Part shown: positions 9,139 through 16,803 of the stretch, in pieces
Position numbering within the stretch: position 1 is the first letter of the stretch
Layout of the letters: each line of letters starts with the position of its first letter
Translations under genes and position numbers: made by a program
The notes under the pieces: model-generated
The model's database searches: none
The model's input: only the letters and a program-made list of their open reading frames with translations
What the model was told of the DNA's origin: nothing
Source of the DNA: Fidelibacterota bacterium
GTDB taxonomy: Bacteria; Pseudomonadota; Alphaproteobacteria; Rhodospirillales; Rhodospirillaceae
Direction of reading: 5' to 3'
Length of the DNA: 40,314 nt
NCBI GenBank assembly: GCA_947476065.1
Contig: CANJPG010000025.1
Coordinates: forward strand, 1 to 40,314

Positions 9139-9519
9139 ATGACCGCAGCCAGAGCCGGTGCACCGCTGCTTGTCGCAGGGCTTGGGTGTCGTTGCCCGCG
9201 CTGCGGCAAAGGGCCGCTGTTTAACGGCTACTTGACCATCGCTCCCGCCTGCACCAACTGCGGTCTATCGTTCGCGGGCAACGATACCGGCGACGGGCCA
9301 GCTTTCTTCATCATGCTGCCCCTATGCATCCTCATGGCAGTCATGGCGCTGGTGTTCGAACTCAAGGTCGAGCCGCCTTTGTGGGTGCACATGGTGCTGT
9401 GGCCTCCAGTCATCACCATTATTGTCGGCTTCACACTGCGCCCGGTGAAGGCGACCATGGTCGCCTTGCAATACCGTTATCGCGACGTCGAACGCGACAA
9501 ACCGCGCGGGGTAGAATAA
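9139..9519 (+). CDS. DUF983 membrane protein with zinc-ribbon N-terminus
   Basis: The 126-residue protein starts with two CxxC pairs (CRCPRCGKGPLF and CTNCGLSF), then GNDTGDGPAFFIM and two TM helices (about 53-75 and 80-105). This is DUF983, a family found beside coxC in many Alphaproteobacteria. No function is proven; oxidase assembly or metal handling is inferred from context. AGGAGG just upstream supports the start. A terminator separates it from coxC, so expression depends on read-through or an unseen promoter. No surf1 gene follows, although surf1 is often found there. Confidence 0.88.
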   Translation: MTAARAGAPLLVAGLGCRCPRCGKGPLFNGYLTIAPACTNCGLSFAGNDTGDGPAFFIMLPLCILMAVMALVFELKVEPPLWVHMVLWPPVITIIVGFTLRPVKATMVALQYRYRDVERDKPRGVE

Positions 9520-9529
9520 GCGTCCAAAA

Positions 9530-9775
9530 TCAAGGGGTTGTAATGGCCTTTCGGACGCAAAAGCGCAATTCGCCTGCATCCGAAAGCGTCGCCACGGCGT
9601 GGCCCTGGCTGGCGCAGAAGGCCGGAACATCCCGCAAGGCCGCACGGTCCGTGGCTATCAGTTCCACCGTCTGGCCGGCCGCGATACTTTGCAGGCGCTT
9701 GCGCAGACGCAGCACCGGCAGCGGGCAGTTGAGCCCGCGGGCGTCGATGACAATCACGGCATCGGGTTGCGTCAT
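9530..9775 (-). CDS. TusA-family sulfur carrier protein
   Basis: This 81-residue protein has the TusA/SirA fold signature DARGLNCPLPVLRLRK, with the persulfide-carrying cysteine C17 in the CPxP motif. TusA-like proteins shuttle sulfane sulfur between enzymes. The ATG at 9775 has AGGTG seven bases upstream. It is divergent from a YeeE/TsuA-type thiosulfate importer with only 44 nt between start codons, a frequent pairing, so it probably accepts sulfur from imported thiosulfate. Confidence 0.88.
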   Translation of the reverse strand: MTQPDAVIVIDARGLNCPLPVLRLRKRLQSIAAGQTVELIATDRAALRDVPAFCASQGHAVATLSDAGELRFCVRKAITTP

Positions 9776-9819
9776 AAACAAACACCTATAGTCTGCCCGG
9801 CGGAACCGGAGATTTGGAC

Positions 9820-10878
9820 GTGCAGAGTATATCGGCTGGTACTTTAATTGCTCTCGCCGGACTTGGCATTGGCGCTGTGGTCGGCGCGGCCGCCTTTGTC
9901 AGTAATTTCTGCGCCCTGGGCGGCGTATCCGACATTCTGTTTGCCCGCGATTGGCGGCGGATGCGCGCCTGGATGATGGCCGCCGGCGTGGCGCTCGTCG
10001 GCACGCAAAGCCTGGATGCAGCCGGCCTGATTCACATCGACCGTATCCTGGCGCCCTATATCCTCTGGCTGCCGACCATTGCCGGCGGCGTATGTTTCGG
10101 CTTCGGCATGGCTTTGGCAGGCGGCTGCGTCAACCGGGCCCTTGTGCGGTTGGGCGCGGGCTCGGTGAAGTCCTTGGTGATCGTGCTCGTCGTGGGCGTC
10201 ACCGCCGCGCTGACCACCGAGGGCTTTCTGGCGCCGCTCAACGAAGCCCTTGCCCGCCACGGACGGCTCGACGTGATGATCGCACCCGAGGCCTTGCACC
10301 GCATCCTGGGCACGATCCCGATGCTGGATGCCGAAGTGGCCCGCTGGCTGGTGACCGCGGTCATCGGCGGCGGCTTGATCGTGTTTTGCTTGAAAGACAG
10401 CTGGTTTCGCAGCACGCGCGATCAGTTCATCGCCAGCGTCGTGATCGGGCTGGCGATTCCCCTCGCCTGGACCGCGAACGGTGGCACAACGGCGCTCAAC
10501 TTCGCCGGCCCCATGGGCGACTTTTTTCTGGTTCTGAAAAAGGACTATAGCCCGTCCGTCTTTGCCATGACCGCCATCGTCGGTGTGCCGCTGGGCGCTT
10601 TCGTCGCTGCCGCGCTGACCCGCAACCTGGCGCTTGAGACCTTCACCGCGCGGGAAGAAATTCCGCGCAATCTCATCGGCGCGGTGCTGATGGGCTTCGG
10701 CGGCACCATCGCACTTGGCTGCACCTTCGGCCAGGGGCTGTCGGGGCTATCGACGCTGTCGGTCAGCGCGGTCCTGGCCATTGCCGGCATGCTGTTCGGC
10801 TGCCTGTGGGGAATACGCTACTTCGAGGCCGGCGGCGTGTGGGGCGGTCTCAAACTTGCCTTTAAACGCGGCGTTTAG
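9820..10878 (+). CDS. YeeE/YedE (TsuA-like) thiosulfate uptake membrane protein
   Basis: The 352-residue protein has about nine or more hydrophobic helices in two pseudo-repeats. It keeps the cysteine motifs of TsuA-type thiosulfate importers: SNFCALGG (C31), AGGCVNR (C103) and GCTFGQGLSG (C301), which in TsuA relay thiosulfate through the membrane. I chose GTG 9820 because GGAG at 9808-9811 gives eight bases of spacing, whereas the TTG at 9814 is too close. It is divergent from tusA and overlaps the convergent ModE-like gene by four bases. Thiosulfate is the likely substrate; other sulfur oxyanions are possible. Confidence 0.87.
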   Translation: MQSISAGTLIALAGLGIGAVVGAAAFVSNFCALGGVSDILFARDWRRMRAWMMAAGVALVGTQSLDAAGLIHIDRILAPYILWLPTIAGGVCFGFGMALAGGCVNRALVRLGAGSVKSLVIVLVVGVTAALTTEGFLAPLNEALARHGRLDVMIAPEALHRILGTIPMLDAEVARWLVTAVIGGGLIVFCLKDSWFRSTRDQFIASVVIGLAIPLAWTANGGTTALNFAGPMGDFFLVLKKDYSPSVFAMTAIVGVPLGAFVAAALTRNLALETFTAREEIPRNLIGAVLMGFGGTIALGCTFGQGLSGLSTLSVSAVLAIAGMLFGCLWGIRYFEAGGVWGGLKLAFKRGV

Positions 10879-11246
10879 GCGCGCCGTTTGGCCGCGAGCG
10901 CGTTCTTCAGCACCTTCAGATCGCCGGCAATGGCCTTTTCGGTTGCCGCCTGCATGTTGCGGTAACGGCTAAGCACATCGCGCCCCAGGGGCGTGAGTAC
11001 CGCGCCGCCGCCGCCGCCTTTGCCGCCCTTGGCGGTCGTGACCACCGGCGACTTGAACATGTGGTTCATCTCATCGACCAGCAGCCAAGCACGGCGGTAA
11101 CTCATTTTCATGCGCCGGCCCGCGGCCGCGATGGAGCCCGTGGCGATGATGTGATCGAGCAGGTCGGCCTTGCCGGGTCCCATGGCGATCTCGGCGCCGA
11201 GGACAATTTTGAGCCACGCGCCGACCGCTGTTTTTACCGGCTTCAT
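10875..11246 (-). CDS. ModE N-terminal-like winged-helix regulator
   Basis: The 123-residue protein carries a LysR/ModE-type winged helix: GPGKADLLDHIIATGSIAAA, then GRRMKMSYRRAWLLVDEMN (recognition helix region), and a Gly-rich wing (KGGKGGGGGAVLT) before LTPLGRDVL. It lacks the C-terminal molybdate-binding domains of full ModE, so its ligand is unknown. The inner ATG at 11246 is preceded by AAGGAA with seven bases of spacing; the GTG at 11270 would put that SD inside the gene. The adjacent thiosulfate importer makes sulfur metabolism a plausible target, by inference only. Confidence 0.83.
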   Translation of the reverse strand: MKPVKTAVGAWLKIVLGAEIAMGPGKADLLDHIIATGSIAAAGRRMKMSYRRAWLLVDEMNHMFKSPVVTTAKGGKGGGGGAVLTPLGRDVLSRYRNMQAATEKAIAGDLKVLKNALAAKRRA

Positions 11247-11362
11247 GAAAGAATTTCCTTTTCCGTTCACTACTATACACAGAGGAAGCGCGAGACGCCT
11301 ATTCCCGGAATGGCCCCGGCTGCCCTAAGCTGGGACATAATTAGAGCTTACCGGAGACATGC

Positions 11363-11695
11363 ATGCCGCTTCCCCCGAACCAGGTTTTTTATGTCAGCCC
11401 CGCCCAGATCAATGAATGGCGCGCCGAGGACAACGCCGTCATCATCGATGTGCGCGAGCAGAACGAGTGGGACGAAGCCCATATTCCAGATGCCATCCTG
11501 ATGCCGCTGTCGACCTTCGACCCCGCCGCCATTCCCGATCCCAAGGGTAAGCACCTGGTTTTCCATTGCCGCAGCGGAAGACGGTGTGGACTGGCCGCGG
11601 AAAAAGCCGTCACTGCGGGATATAAGGGTGTGATCAAACGCATGGAAGGCGGTTTTATCGCCTGGGCGTCGAGCGGCTTCGCTTACGAGACCTGA
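11363..11695 (+). CDS. Single-domain rhodanese-like protein
   Basis: This 110-residue protein is one rhodanese domain: VIIDVREQNEWDEAHIPDA (about 26-44) and the active-site loop HCRSGRR with C69, the sulfane-accepting cysteine. It ends MEGGFIAWASSG, a standard motif. Rhodaneses transfer sulfane sulfur, often from thiosulfate. CGGAGA precedes the ATG. It sits beside the TusA/TsuA-like pair and is followed nine bases later by a universal stress gene, probably co-transcribed. Confidence 0.9.
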   Translation: MPLPPNQVFYVSPAQINEWRAEDNAVIIDVREQNEWDEAHIPDAILMPLSTFDPAAIPDPKGKHLVFHCRSGRRCGLAAEKAVTAGYKGVIKRMEGGFIAWASSGFAYET

Positions 11696-11704
11696 ACGAC
11701 GGCG

Positions 11705-12235
11705 ATGAATTTCCCGGAACCATCGCAACTCTTTCCATTGCCTCCGCCCGCCGGGCCGGGCCGCGAGGCCCATCGCCTCTTCTTGATAGTTGTTGATGAT
11801 TCCGAAGAGCTGCCGGCCGCCATCCACTATGCCTGCACGCGTGCGCGCCTGACCGGAGGACGCGTGGCGCTGCTGTACGTGTATCAAATCGACACCGACT
11901 TCCATCACTGGAAGTTCGTCAGCGAAATGGTCGAACAGGAGGCCCAACAGGACGCCGAGAATATCCTCAAGCTGCATGCGCTACGCGTCGTGCAGGAAAC
12001 CGGACGGCGTCCGGAAACCTATGTGCGCAAGGGCAACCGGCGCGAGGAACTCTTCAAGCTGGTGAAAGAGCATCCCGAGATTTCGATCCTGGTGTTGAGC
12101 GCCGCACCCGGGCGCAAACCCGGACCACTGGTCGAAGCGGTGACGGGAAAATTCGCCGGCAAGATCGGCATTCCCGTTACCGTCGTCCCCGGTAAAGCCA
12201 AGCCCGTAAGCGCGACGACTCCGGCAGCCGTCTAA
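11705..12235 (+). CDS. Universal stress protein (UspA family), single domain
   Basis: The 176-residue protein has one Usp fold: RLFLIVVDDSEELPAAIHYA (strand 1 and helix 1), VALLYVYQ (strand 2), a long helical insertion SEMVEQEAQQDAEN, and ISILVLSAAPG near the expected nucleotide-binding loop. It ends IPVTVVPGK. The G-2x-G-9x-G ATP motif is only partly recognisable, so ATP binding is uncertain. It follows the rhodanese gene by nine bases on the same strand. Partner and stress signal are unknown. Confidence 0.82.
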   Translation: MNFPEPSQLFPLPPPAGPGREAHRLFLIVVDDSEELPAAIHYACTRARLTGGRVALLYVYQIDTDFHHWKFVSEMVEQEAQQDAENILKLHALRVVQETGRRPETYVRKGNRREELFKLVKEHPEISILVLSAAPGRKPGPLVEAVTGKFAGKIGIPVTVVPGKAKPVSATTPAAV

Positions 12236-12408
12236 CCACCATTTTAGTTTCGAATCGGAATGATCGGCTTTCTCGGGGTTCAAATCAGAACCGGTGATAG
12301 CGTGACAGCAGCGCAGCGCGCCATTCAAAGTAGAAGATTCATGGGTTTAGCGGCGTCCTAAAACCGGACAAGACCTACGCCTTTATGCCCGTTGCATTAC
12401 AGAGATAT

Positions 12409-12430
12409 TGCACCTACCAGAGATGGTGCA
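12409..12430 (+). repeat. Short inverted repeat upstream of the EAL-like gene
   Basis: TGCACC (12409-12414) and GGTGCA (12425-12430) flank a 10-nt centre, 47 nt before the ATG at 12477. An operator or leader hairpin is possible. The rest of the gap 12236-12476 shows no convincing gene. Confidence 0.35.
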
Positions 12431-12476
12431 GCGCGAGGCCGGGGTCCATATAACAACCCGCGCTGGGGGAATTCCG

Positions 12477-13712
12477 ATGACCGACACATCGCCGCCAAAG
12501 GTCGTGGCGCATCCGCGCGCAGAACTGACCAAGCCGCATGACTTGCGTTCCCTCGTCCACGACATGAGCCAATGGCGTCACACGCCGGTGGACGGCGTTC
12601 AGCTGATCATCATCAGCCTGGGCGGCGCCGTGCCGCAAGCCAAGCATACGCCCGAGATGGTCGCGCAAATCGGCAACGGCCTGTGTCATCTCGCCGGCCA
12701 GCGCGGCTTGCGTATTTATCAAGTTGCGCCCGCGGACTTCGCAGTGCTGGTGCGCGTCGCGGGCCAGCCGCTGATGGACCTGGTGCGCGACTTCAAAGTC
12801 GAGCTTTTGAAGGTTGTCGAGCGACATTGCCCCGAGAACTTCGGCTCTATCAACCAGAATCGCTTCGTGATGGTGTTCAACCTGGTGGAACACTACCGCG
12901 TCGCCGCCGAGCGCGTGGCCAAATACGCCGCCGATGCGCAGCGCGCCGCCGACCCCGAGACGCAGGCGCAAAAGCAGCTGCGCCCGCTGTCGCCCGAAGA
13001 CCTTGAGAACGTGCTGCATGCTTTCCGGAAGTTCGGTTCAGATAAATTCCTCAAGGCCTTCATGCGCGACCAGATTGTGGTGCGCAACAAGAGCGGCCAG
13101 CCTGAGCCGTGGATGCACGAATATTTCATCAGCATGGACAGCCTGCGCAAACCCTTGTTCATCGACGTTGAGATGCGCGCCTCGGGTGCCTTGTTCAACG
13201 ACTTTACCCGCGTGCTCGACCAGATCGTTTTGCGCGCCTTCAAGGCGATGGAAACGACGGACATGCCGTTCTCCATTAACGTCAACGTGGTAACCGTGTT
13301 CACGGCAGCTTTTGCCGATTTCATGGACCAGACGCCGAAAGATAAATTATCCCGCATGACTTTCGAATTCCGCCAGGCGGATATTGTCGAACATTTCGAC
13401 GAGTTCGAAATCGCGCGCGGCATGATCGAAGCGATGGGCGCCAGCATTGGCGTGGACAAAATCTTCCCCCAAACGCTCGGCCTGGTCGATCTCGACTACA
13501 TCGGCGCGAAGTACGCCAAGGTCCTGTGGCGTGACGGGGCCGAGGAGATATTGAAAGAGCGCAGCAAGACCTTCAAATACATGATCGACTGCGGCCTGCA
13601 GCCGATTCTGATCCGCTGTGACAGCCAGAAGGCGCTCACCACCGGTGCGGCGCTCGGCGTCGATTGCTTCCAGGGTTTCTTGATCGATAGCGCCTTAAAG
13701 CGCGCGGCGTAG
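12477..13712 (+). CDS. Degenerate GGDEF/EAL-like protein, probably non-catalytic
   Basis: This 411-residue soluble protein has an N-terminal part (about 40-120) resembling a GGDEF fold, where the signature position reads APADF instead of GGDEF. A charged helical linker follows (about 140-180). The C-terminal part (about 225-408) resembles EAL: FSINVNVVT, MTFEFRQADIV, IGVDKIF, and GAALGVDCFQGFLID, the last matching the conserved QGF end of EAL domains. The EAL metal glutamate and the DDFG aspartates are not visible, so c-di-GMP cleavage is unlikely; binding or scaffolding is more plausible. I chose ATG 12477 because GGGGGA sits directly upstream; the longer TTG start at 12408 has none. Confidence 0.68.
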   Translation: MTDTSPPKVVAHPRAELTKPHDLRSLVHDMSQWRHTPVDGVQLIIISLGGAVPQAKHTPEMVAQIGNGLCHLAGQRGLRIYQVAPADFAVLVRVAGQPLMDLVRDFKVELLKVVERHCPENFGSINQNRFVMVFNLVEHYRVAAERVAKYAADAQRAADPETQAQKQLRPLSPEDLENVLHAFRKFGSDKFLKAFMRDQIVVRNKSGQPEPWMHEYFISMDSLRKPLFIDVEMRASGALFNDFTRVLDQIVLRAFKAMETTDMPFSINVNVVTVFTAAFADFMDQTPKDKLSRMTFEFRQADIVEHFDEFEIARGMIEAMGASIGVDKIFPQTLGLVDLDYIGAKYAKVLWRDGAEEILKERSKTFKYMIDCGLQPILIRCDSQKALTTGAALGVDCFQGFLIDSALKRAA

Positions 13713-13750
13713 CCTCGCCGCGTAAATTAAAGTGTAGCGGGCGGCATAGA

Positions 13751-14554
13751 TTACCGGCGCTTCTTGGCGAGCTTGGCGTCCACGCCGATACCCCAGTCTT
13801 TCGCCCAGCCCAATCCCGCGAGCGTGCCGCCGCGCGGATTGTATTCGGCGCCGACCCATCCGTCATAGCCGTGGGCATCGAGCATGTCGAAGATGAAGTT
13901 CCAGTTGATCTCGCCCAACTTGTCGGGTTCGTGACGGCCCGGCACGCCGGCGACCTGGACATGGCCGATCGATGCGAAATTATTCTCGAAGAATTCGGCG
14001 AGGTTGCCCTGCATGCGCTGGGCATGGTGGAAGTCGTATTGCAGGGCGAGGTTCCTGTGCTCGACGCGGCGCAGGATATCGAGCGCCTGATCCGGGCGGG
14101 TGAGGAAATAGCCCGGCATCGACAAAGGCTCGATCAGGATCTGCACACCGGCGGCCTGGGCCATGTCGGCGGCTTCAGCGAGGTTGGCGAGATAGGTGTC
14201 CATGGCGCGGGTGCGGTGATCTTCGCTGATGCAGCCGGCCATGATGTGCAGGCGCGTGCATTCGGTCATGTCGGCGTAATTCAGCGCCACTTCCACGGAC
14301 TCGCGAAATTCGGACTCGCGGCCCGGGATGGCGGCCAGACCGCGCTCGCCGGCGGCGAAGTCGCCCGGCGGCGCATTGAACAGCGCCAGCGTCACGCCGG
14401 CCATCGCGATTTTGTCGGCCACTTCGTTGGAATCATGATGATAGGGGAACTGGCACTCGACTCCGGAAAATCCGGCATCGGCAGCCGCGACAAAACGGTC
14501 GAGGAACGGCACCTCGGTGAACAACATGGAAACGTTGGCGGCAAAGCGCGGCAT
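13751..14554 (-). CDS. Hydroxypyruvate isomerase / 2-oxo-tetronate isomerase family (TIM barrel)
   Basis: The 267-residue protein fits the Hyi/OtnI family: RFAANVSMLFTEVPFLDR at the start, GFSGVECQFPY, LALFNAPPGDF, LIEPLSMPGYFL (metal glutamate), YDFHHAQRMQG (metal aspartate), HVQVAGVPGRHEP (Gln), and GAEYNPRG (second glutamate). All four metal ligands expected in this barrel appear present, so an active sugar-acid isomerase is likely. Whether it uses hydroxypyruvate or 2-oxo-tetronate cannot be told, because no denominator kinase or dehydrogenase is adjacent. It follows the ELM1-family gene by seven bases on the same strand. Confidence 0.88.
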   Translation of the reverse strand: MPRFAANVSMLFTEVPFLDRFVAAADAGFSGVECQFPYHHDSNEVADKIAMAGVTLALFNAPPGDFAAGERGLAAIPGRESEFRESVEVALNYADMTECTRLHIMAGCISEDHRTRAMDTYLANLAEAADMAQAAGVQILIEPLSMPGYFLTRPDQALDILRRVEHRNLALQYDFHHAQRMQGNLAEFFENNFASIGHVQVAGVPGRHEPDKLGEINWNFIFDMLDAHGYDGWVGAEYNPRGGTLAGLGWAKDWGIGVDAKLAKKRR

Positions 14555-14561
14555 GAACGGC

Positions 14562-15554
14562 CTATACAGGGACTGTGAAACGTCTGTGTATCAGATCGTC
14601 CACCGCACGCGCTACATCGCCCGCGGCGTTGAGGGCCGCATGGCTCCCCTGCGTGAATGTGCCGTCGAAGGGCTGGGCCAGCCCTGCGTCATAGAGCTCC
14701 TGATGCAGGCGCGCGTGTTTAGCGGCCACCATGCCCTTGGGCGCATAGATATAGACCGTTGCCGGGGTGGCGCAGGCTTCTGAGCACATCGAGACAGAAT
14801 CCCCCGTCACAACAATCGCGTCGGCCAGCGCCAGATAGCCGACATAGGGGTTGTCCCCGCCACGGCTCCAGAGAAAAGCGTGGCGCGGTTCGGGAATGGC
14901 CGCCAGCAACGCCTGCTCTGCCTCAACACCGGTGCGGCGCGACGAGGCCAGCAATACTGAGCCGCCGACGGCCGCAGCCATCTGATGGACTTGGTGTCCC
15001 AGTTCACTCGCAAGTGCTGTCGGAAACGGTCTGCTGTGGGTAGCCCCGCCGATGATGATGGCGATGAAGGGACGCGGGGCGCTCTCCAACCGCGGGGCCC
15101 AGGCGTTGGCAGCGGCCTTCAATTTCTCGGGCGTCAGGCGATGAGGCGCGCCGGTGATGCGCATGATGTTGGCGGCATCGCCATCTGGCAGCTCGCAGTC
15201 GTGGCGCGGCACCGCGATGAGATCGAAGTCCTGGGCGCCGCGCCGGCCGGGATTCATGATTTGCACGAGGAGCACGTGGGGATTCTGCCGCTTGATCCAG
15301 CGCGCGACCGGTCCCGTGCGCCGTCCAGCGGCGATGACCACATCAGGCCACGGCGCTTGCAGCTGTTGCCGCGTCTCGGGTGTCAATCCGAGCGCACTGG
15401 CCCCAATCACGGCGTTGGGCAGGCTTGCAAGCGGATTGTAGTGGATCGCCTTCGTCGTGAAGGGGCGACTCAAAGCTTCCGCCACGCCGACGGCTTGCGC
15501 GACATTGCCGGCGCGGTGGTCGGTCAGAACCCAGATGAGCGGTTGATGAACCAT
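14562..15554 (-). CDS. ELM1-family (DUF1022) protein
   Basis: This 330-residue protein matches the family named after plant mitochondrial fission factor ELM1: WVLTDHRAGNVAQAVGVAEAL at the start, VIAAGRRTGPVARW, HVLLVQIMNPG, IGGATHSRPF and ADAIVVTGDSVSMCSEAC. The glycosyltransferase-B-like layout suggests a nucleotide-sugar type fold, but the bacterial function is unknown. Start choice is uncertain: ATG 15554 is used, while a TTG at 15566 is the other option, and AGGA lies 14 bases before the ATG. It is upstream of, and probably co-transcribed with, the isomerase gene. Confidence 0.87.
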   Translation of the reverse strand: MVHQPLIWVLTDHRAGNVAQAVGVAEALSRPFTTKAIHYNPLASLPNAVIGASALGLTPETRQQLQAPWPDVVIAAGRRTGPVARWIKRQNPHVLLVQIMNPGRRGAQDFDLIAVPRHDCELPDGDAANIMRITGAPHRLTPEKLKAAANAWAPRLESAPRPFIAIIIGGATHSRPFPTALASELGHQVHQMAAAVGGSVLLASSRRTGVEAEQALLAAIPEPRHAFLWSRGGDNPYVGYLALADAIVVTGDSVSMCSEACATPATVYIYAPKGMVAAKHARLHQELYDAGLAQPFDGTFTQGSHAALNAAGDVARAVDDLIHRRFTVPV

Positions 15555-15788
15555 GTGTGTGCCCAAAATCCTGTCGGCATTCTATACACCATCACGTTCT
15601 TTGCGCTGCATCATTGCAAATTGAAGAACAAATTTTCGCCGCGGAACAAGATCACAGGTCAGGAGTTCTGGAAGGGTTCGTTCTCAACTTTTTCACACGA
15701 CCTTCTCTTGCACCGACGACGTGCGAGGCAGAAGCTGGTGGAGATGAAAAAGGGGAACGGGGCCGAATAACTTGTGTGGAGGCGTCCC

Positions 15789-16034
15789 ATGTCTGTCCTT
15801 AAAGGGCCTATCCTTAAAGGGTCTGTCCTGACCGATCAGCGCGAAGAACCCGCGCAGGCGAACCAAAGCTTCTCCGAATCAGGCTTGCCGACGAAAACAT
15901 ATTCCACCTGGCAGGACATGGCCGGACACTGGCTGAAAAGAGCCGGGGCCGAGGAACGCGAACGGGAGGCCCAGGCCAGCCGGCTGGCCGCCATTCAGCG
16001 GTGGCGCGGCCTGGAGGCGGAGTCGGCCTCTTAG
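15789..16034 (+). CDS. Small protein with a C-terminal DUF1674-like absence; unrecognised
   Basis: I do not recognise a family for this 81-residue protein. The ATG has GGAGG at 15778-15782, six bases upstream, which is the main support. The N-terminus carries a short repeat (VLKGP-ILKGS-VL) encoded by a 15-bp tandem duplication. The middle is polar (QREEPAQANQSF), then YSTWQDMAGHWLKRAG, and a charged, probably helical end rich in Glu, Arg and Ala. No signal peptide or TM segment is seen. It lies 79 nt before pyrE on the same strand, but a separate promoter for pyrE follows its stop codon. Confidence 0.55.
   Translation: MSVLKGPILKGSVLTDQREEPAQANQSFSESGLPTKTYSTWQDMAGHWLKRAGAEEREREAQASRLAAIQRWRGLEAESAS
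15796..15829. repeat. 15-bp tandem repeat at the start of the small gene
   Basis: Two units beginning TCCTTAAAGGG (15796-15810 and 15811-15825) are followed by a partial third TCCT. They differ at three positions near the unit ends and keep the reading frame, so the repeat adds a five-residue unit to the protein. Confidence 0.8.
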
Positions 16035-16048
16035 GGCGTTTTGAGACA

Positions 16049-16077
16049 TTGTCTCCCGGCGGTAACCCCGCTAAATA
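16049..16077 (+). promoter_or_regulatory. Promoter for pyrE with an overlapping palindrome
   Basis: TTGTCT (16049-16054) and TAAATA (16072-16077) are separated by 17 bp. The -35 element lies inside the perfect palindrome GAGACA-T-TGTCTC at 16043-16055, which could be an operator. Transcription would start near 16084, about 30 nt before the pyrE ATG. Confidence 0.5.
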
Positions 16078-16113
16078 ACCCGCAGCGTCTTCATTGCAGT
16101 GCGGGACAATCGT

Positions 16114-16803
16114 ATGCCGTCACCTTCGCGTAACGCCCGCCAGCAGGCGGCCGGACAAACCGTCGCCAAGATCCTCCTCGATATCAAAGCCGTCAATTTC
16201 CGCCCCGAGGAGCCTTACAAGCTCACCGCCGGTTGGGCGAGCCCGGTTTATATCGATTGCCGCAAGCTGATCTCCTTCCCGGCGGCGCGTCAGACGGTCA
16301 CCGCCCTGGCCAAGGCCGAAATTCTGGAAAACATCGGCGCCCACAAGCTGGACGCCGTGGCGGGCGGCGAAACCGCCGGCATTCCTTACGCCGCCTGGAT
16401 TTCCGATGCCCTGAACCTGCCCATGCAATACGTCCGCAAAAAGCCCAAGGGTTTTGGACGCATGGCCCAGATCGAGGGCGAACTGCTGGAAGGCCAGAAG
16501 GTCATTCTGGTCGAGGACCTGGCCAGCGACGGCGGCTCTAAGATCCTCTTCGTCAAAGCCCTGCGCGACGCCGGCGCGGTCTGTGAACATTGCCTGGTGG
16601 TGTTCTTCTACGGCGCCTTTCCGGGCGCCATCGAGAGCCTGGCACTGGACAACATCGCGCTCCACTACCTGTGCACCTGGGCCGACGTGATCACAGCGGC
16701 GGAGACTGGAAATTATTTCCCCGCCCAAGCCATCGCCGGCGTGCGCGAATTCCTGAAAGACCCCGTGGCGTGGTCCGTGGCCCACGGCGGGCGCGGCGCG
16801 TAA
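16114..16803 (+). CDS. pyrE: Orotate phosphoribosyltransferase
   Basis: PyrE joins orotate to PRPP to make OMP in pyrimidine synthesis. The 229-residue protein shows KLTAGWASPVYIDCRKL (about 36-52), VAGGETAGIPYA (82-93), the mobile-loop segment YVRKKPKGFG (107-116), and the PRPP-binding loop VILVEDLASDGGSK (130-143). The loop reads ASDGGS where TTDGGS or similar is common, a mild variation. The C-terminal FYGAFPGA segment is also family-like. GTG 16099 is an alternative start. Its TAA directly abuts the stop codon of the convergent histidine kinase gene. Confidence 0.94.
   Translation: MPSPSRNARQQAAGQTVAKILLDIKAVNFRPEEPYKLTAGWASPVYIDCRKLISFPAARQTVTALAKAEILENIGAHKLDAVAGGETAGIPYAAWISDALNLPMQYVRKKPKGFGRMAQIEGELLEGQKVILVEDLASDGGSKILFVKALRDAGAVCEHCLVVFFYGAFPGAIESLALDNIALHYLCTWADVITAAETGNYFPAQAIAGVREFLKDPVAWSVAHGGRGA

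Noticed and set aside
12260-12361. 33-codon ORF starting MIGFLGVQIRTGD upstream of the EAL-like gene
   Set aside because: CGGA directly touches the ATG, too close for an SD, and nothing else supports it.
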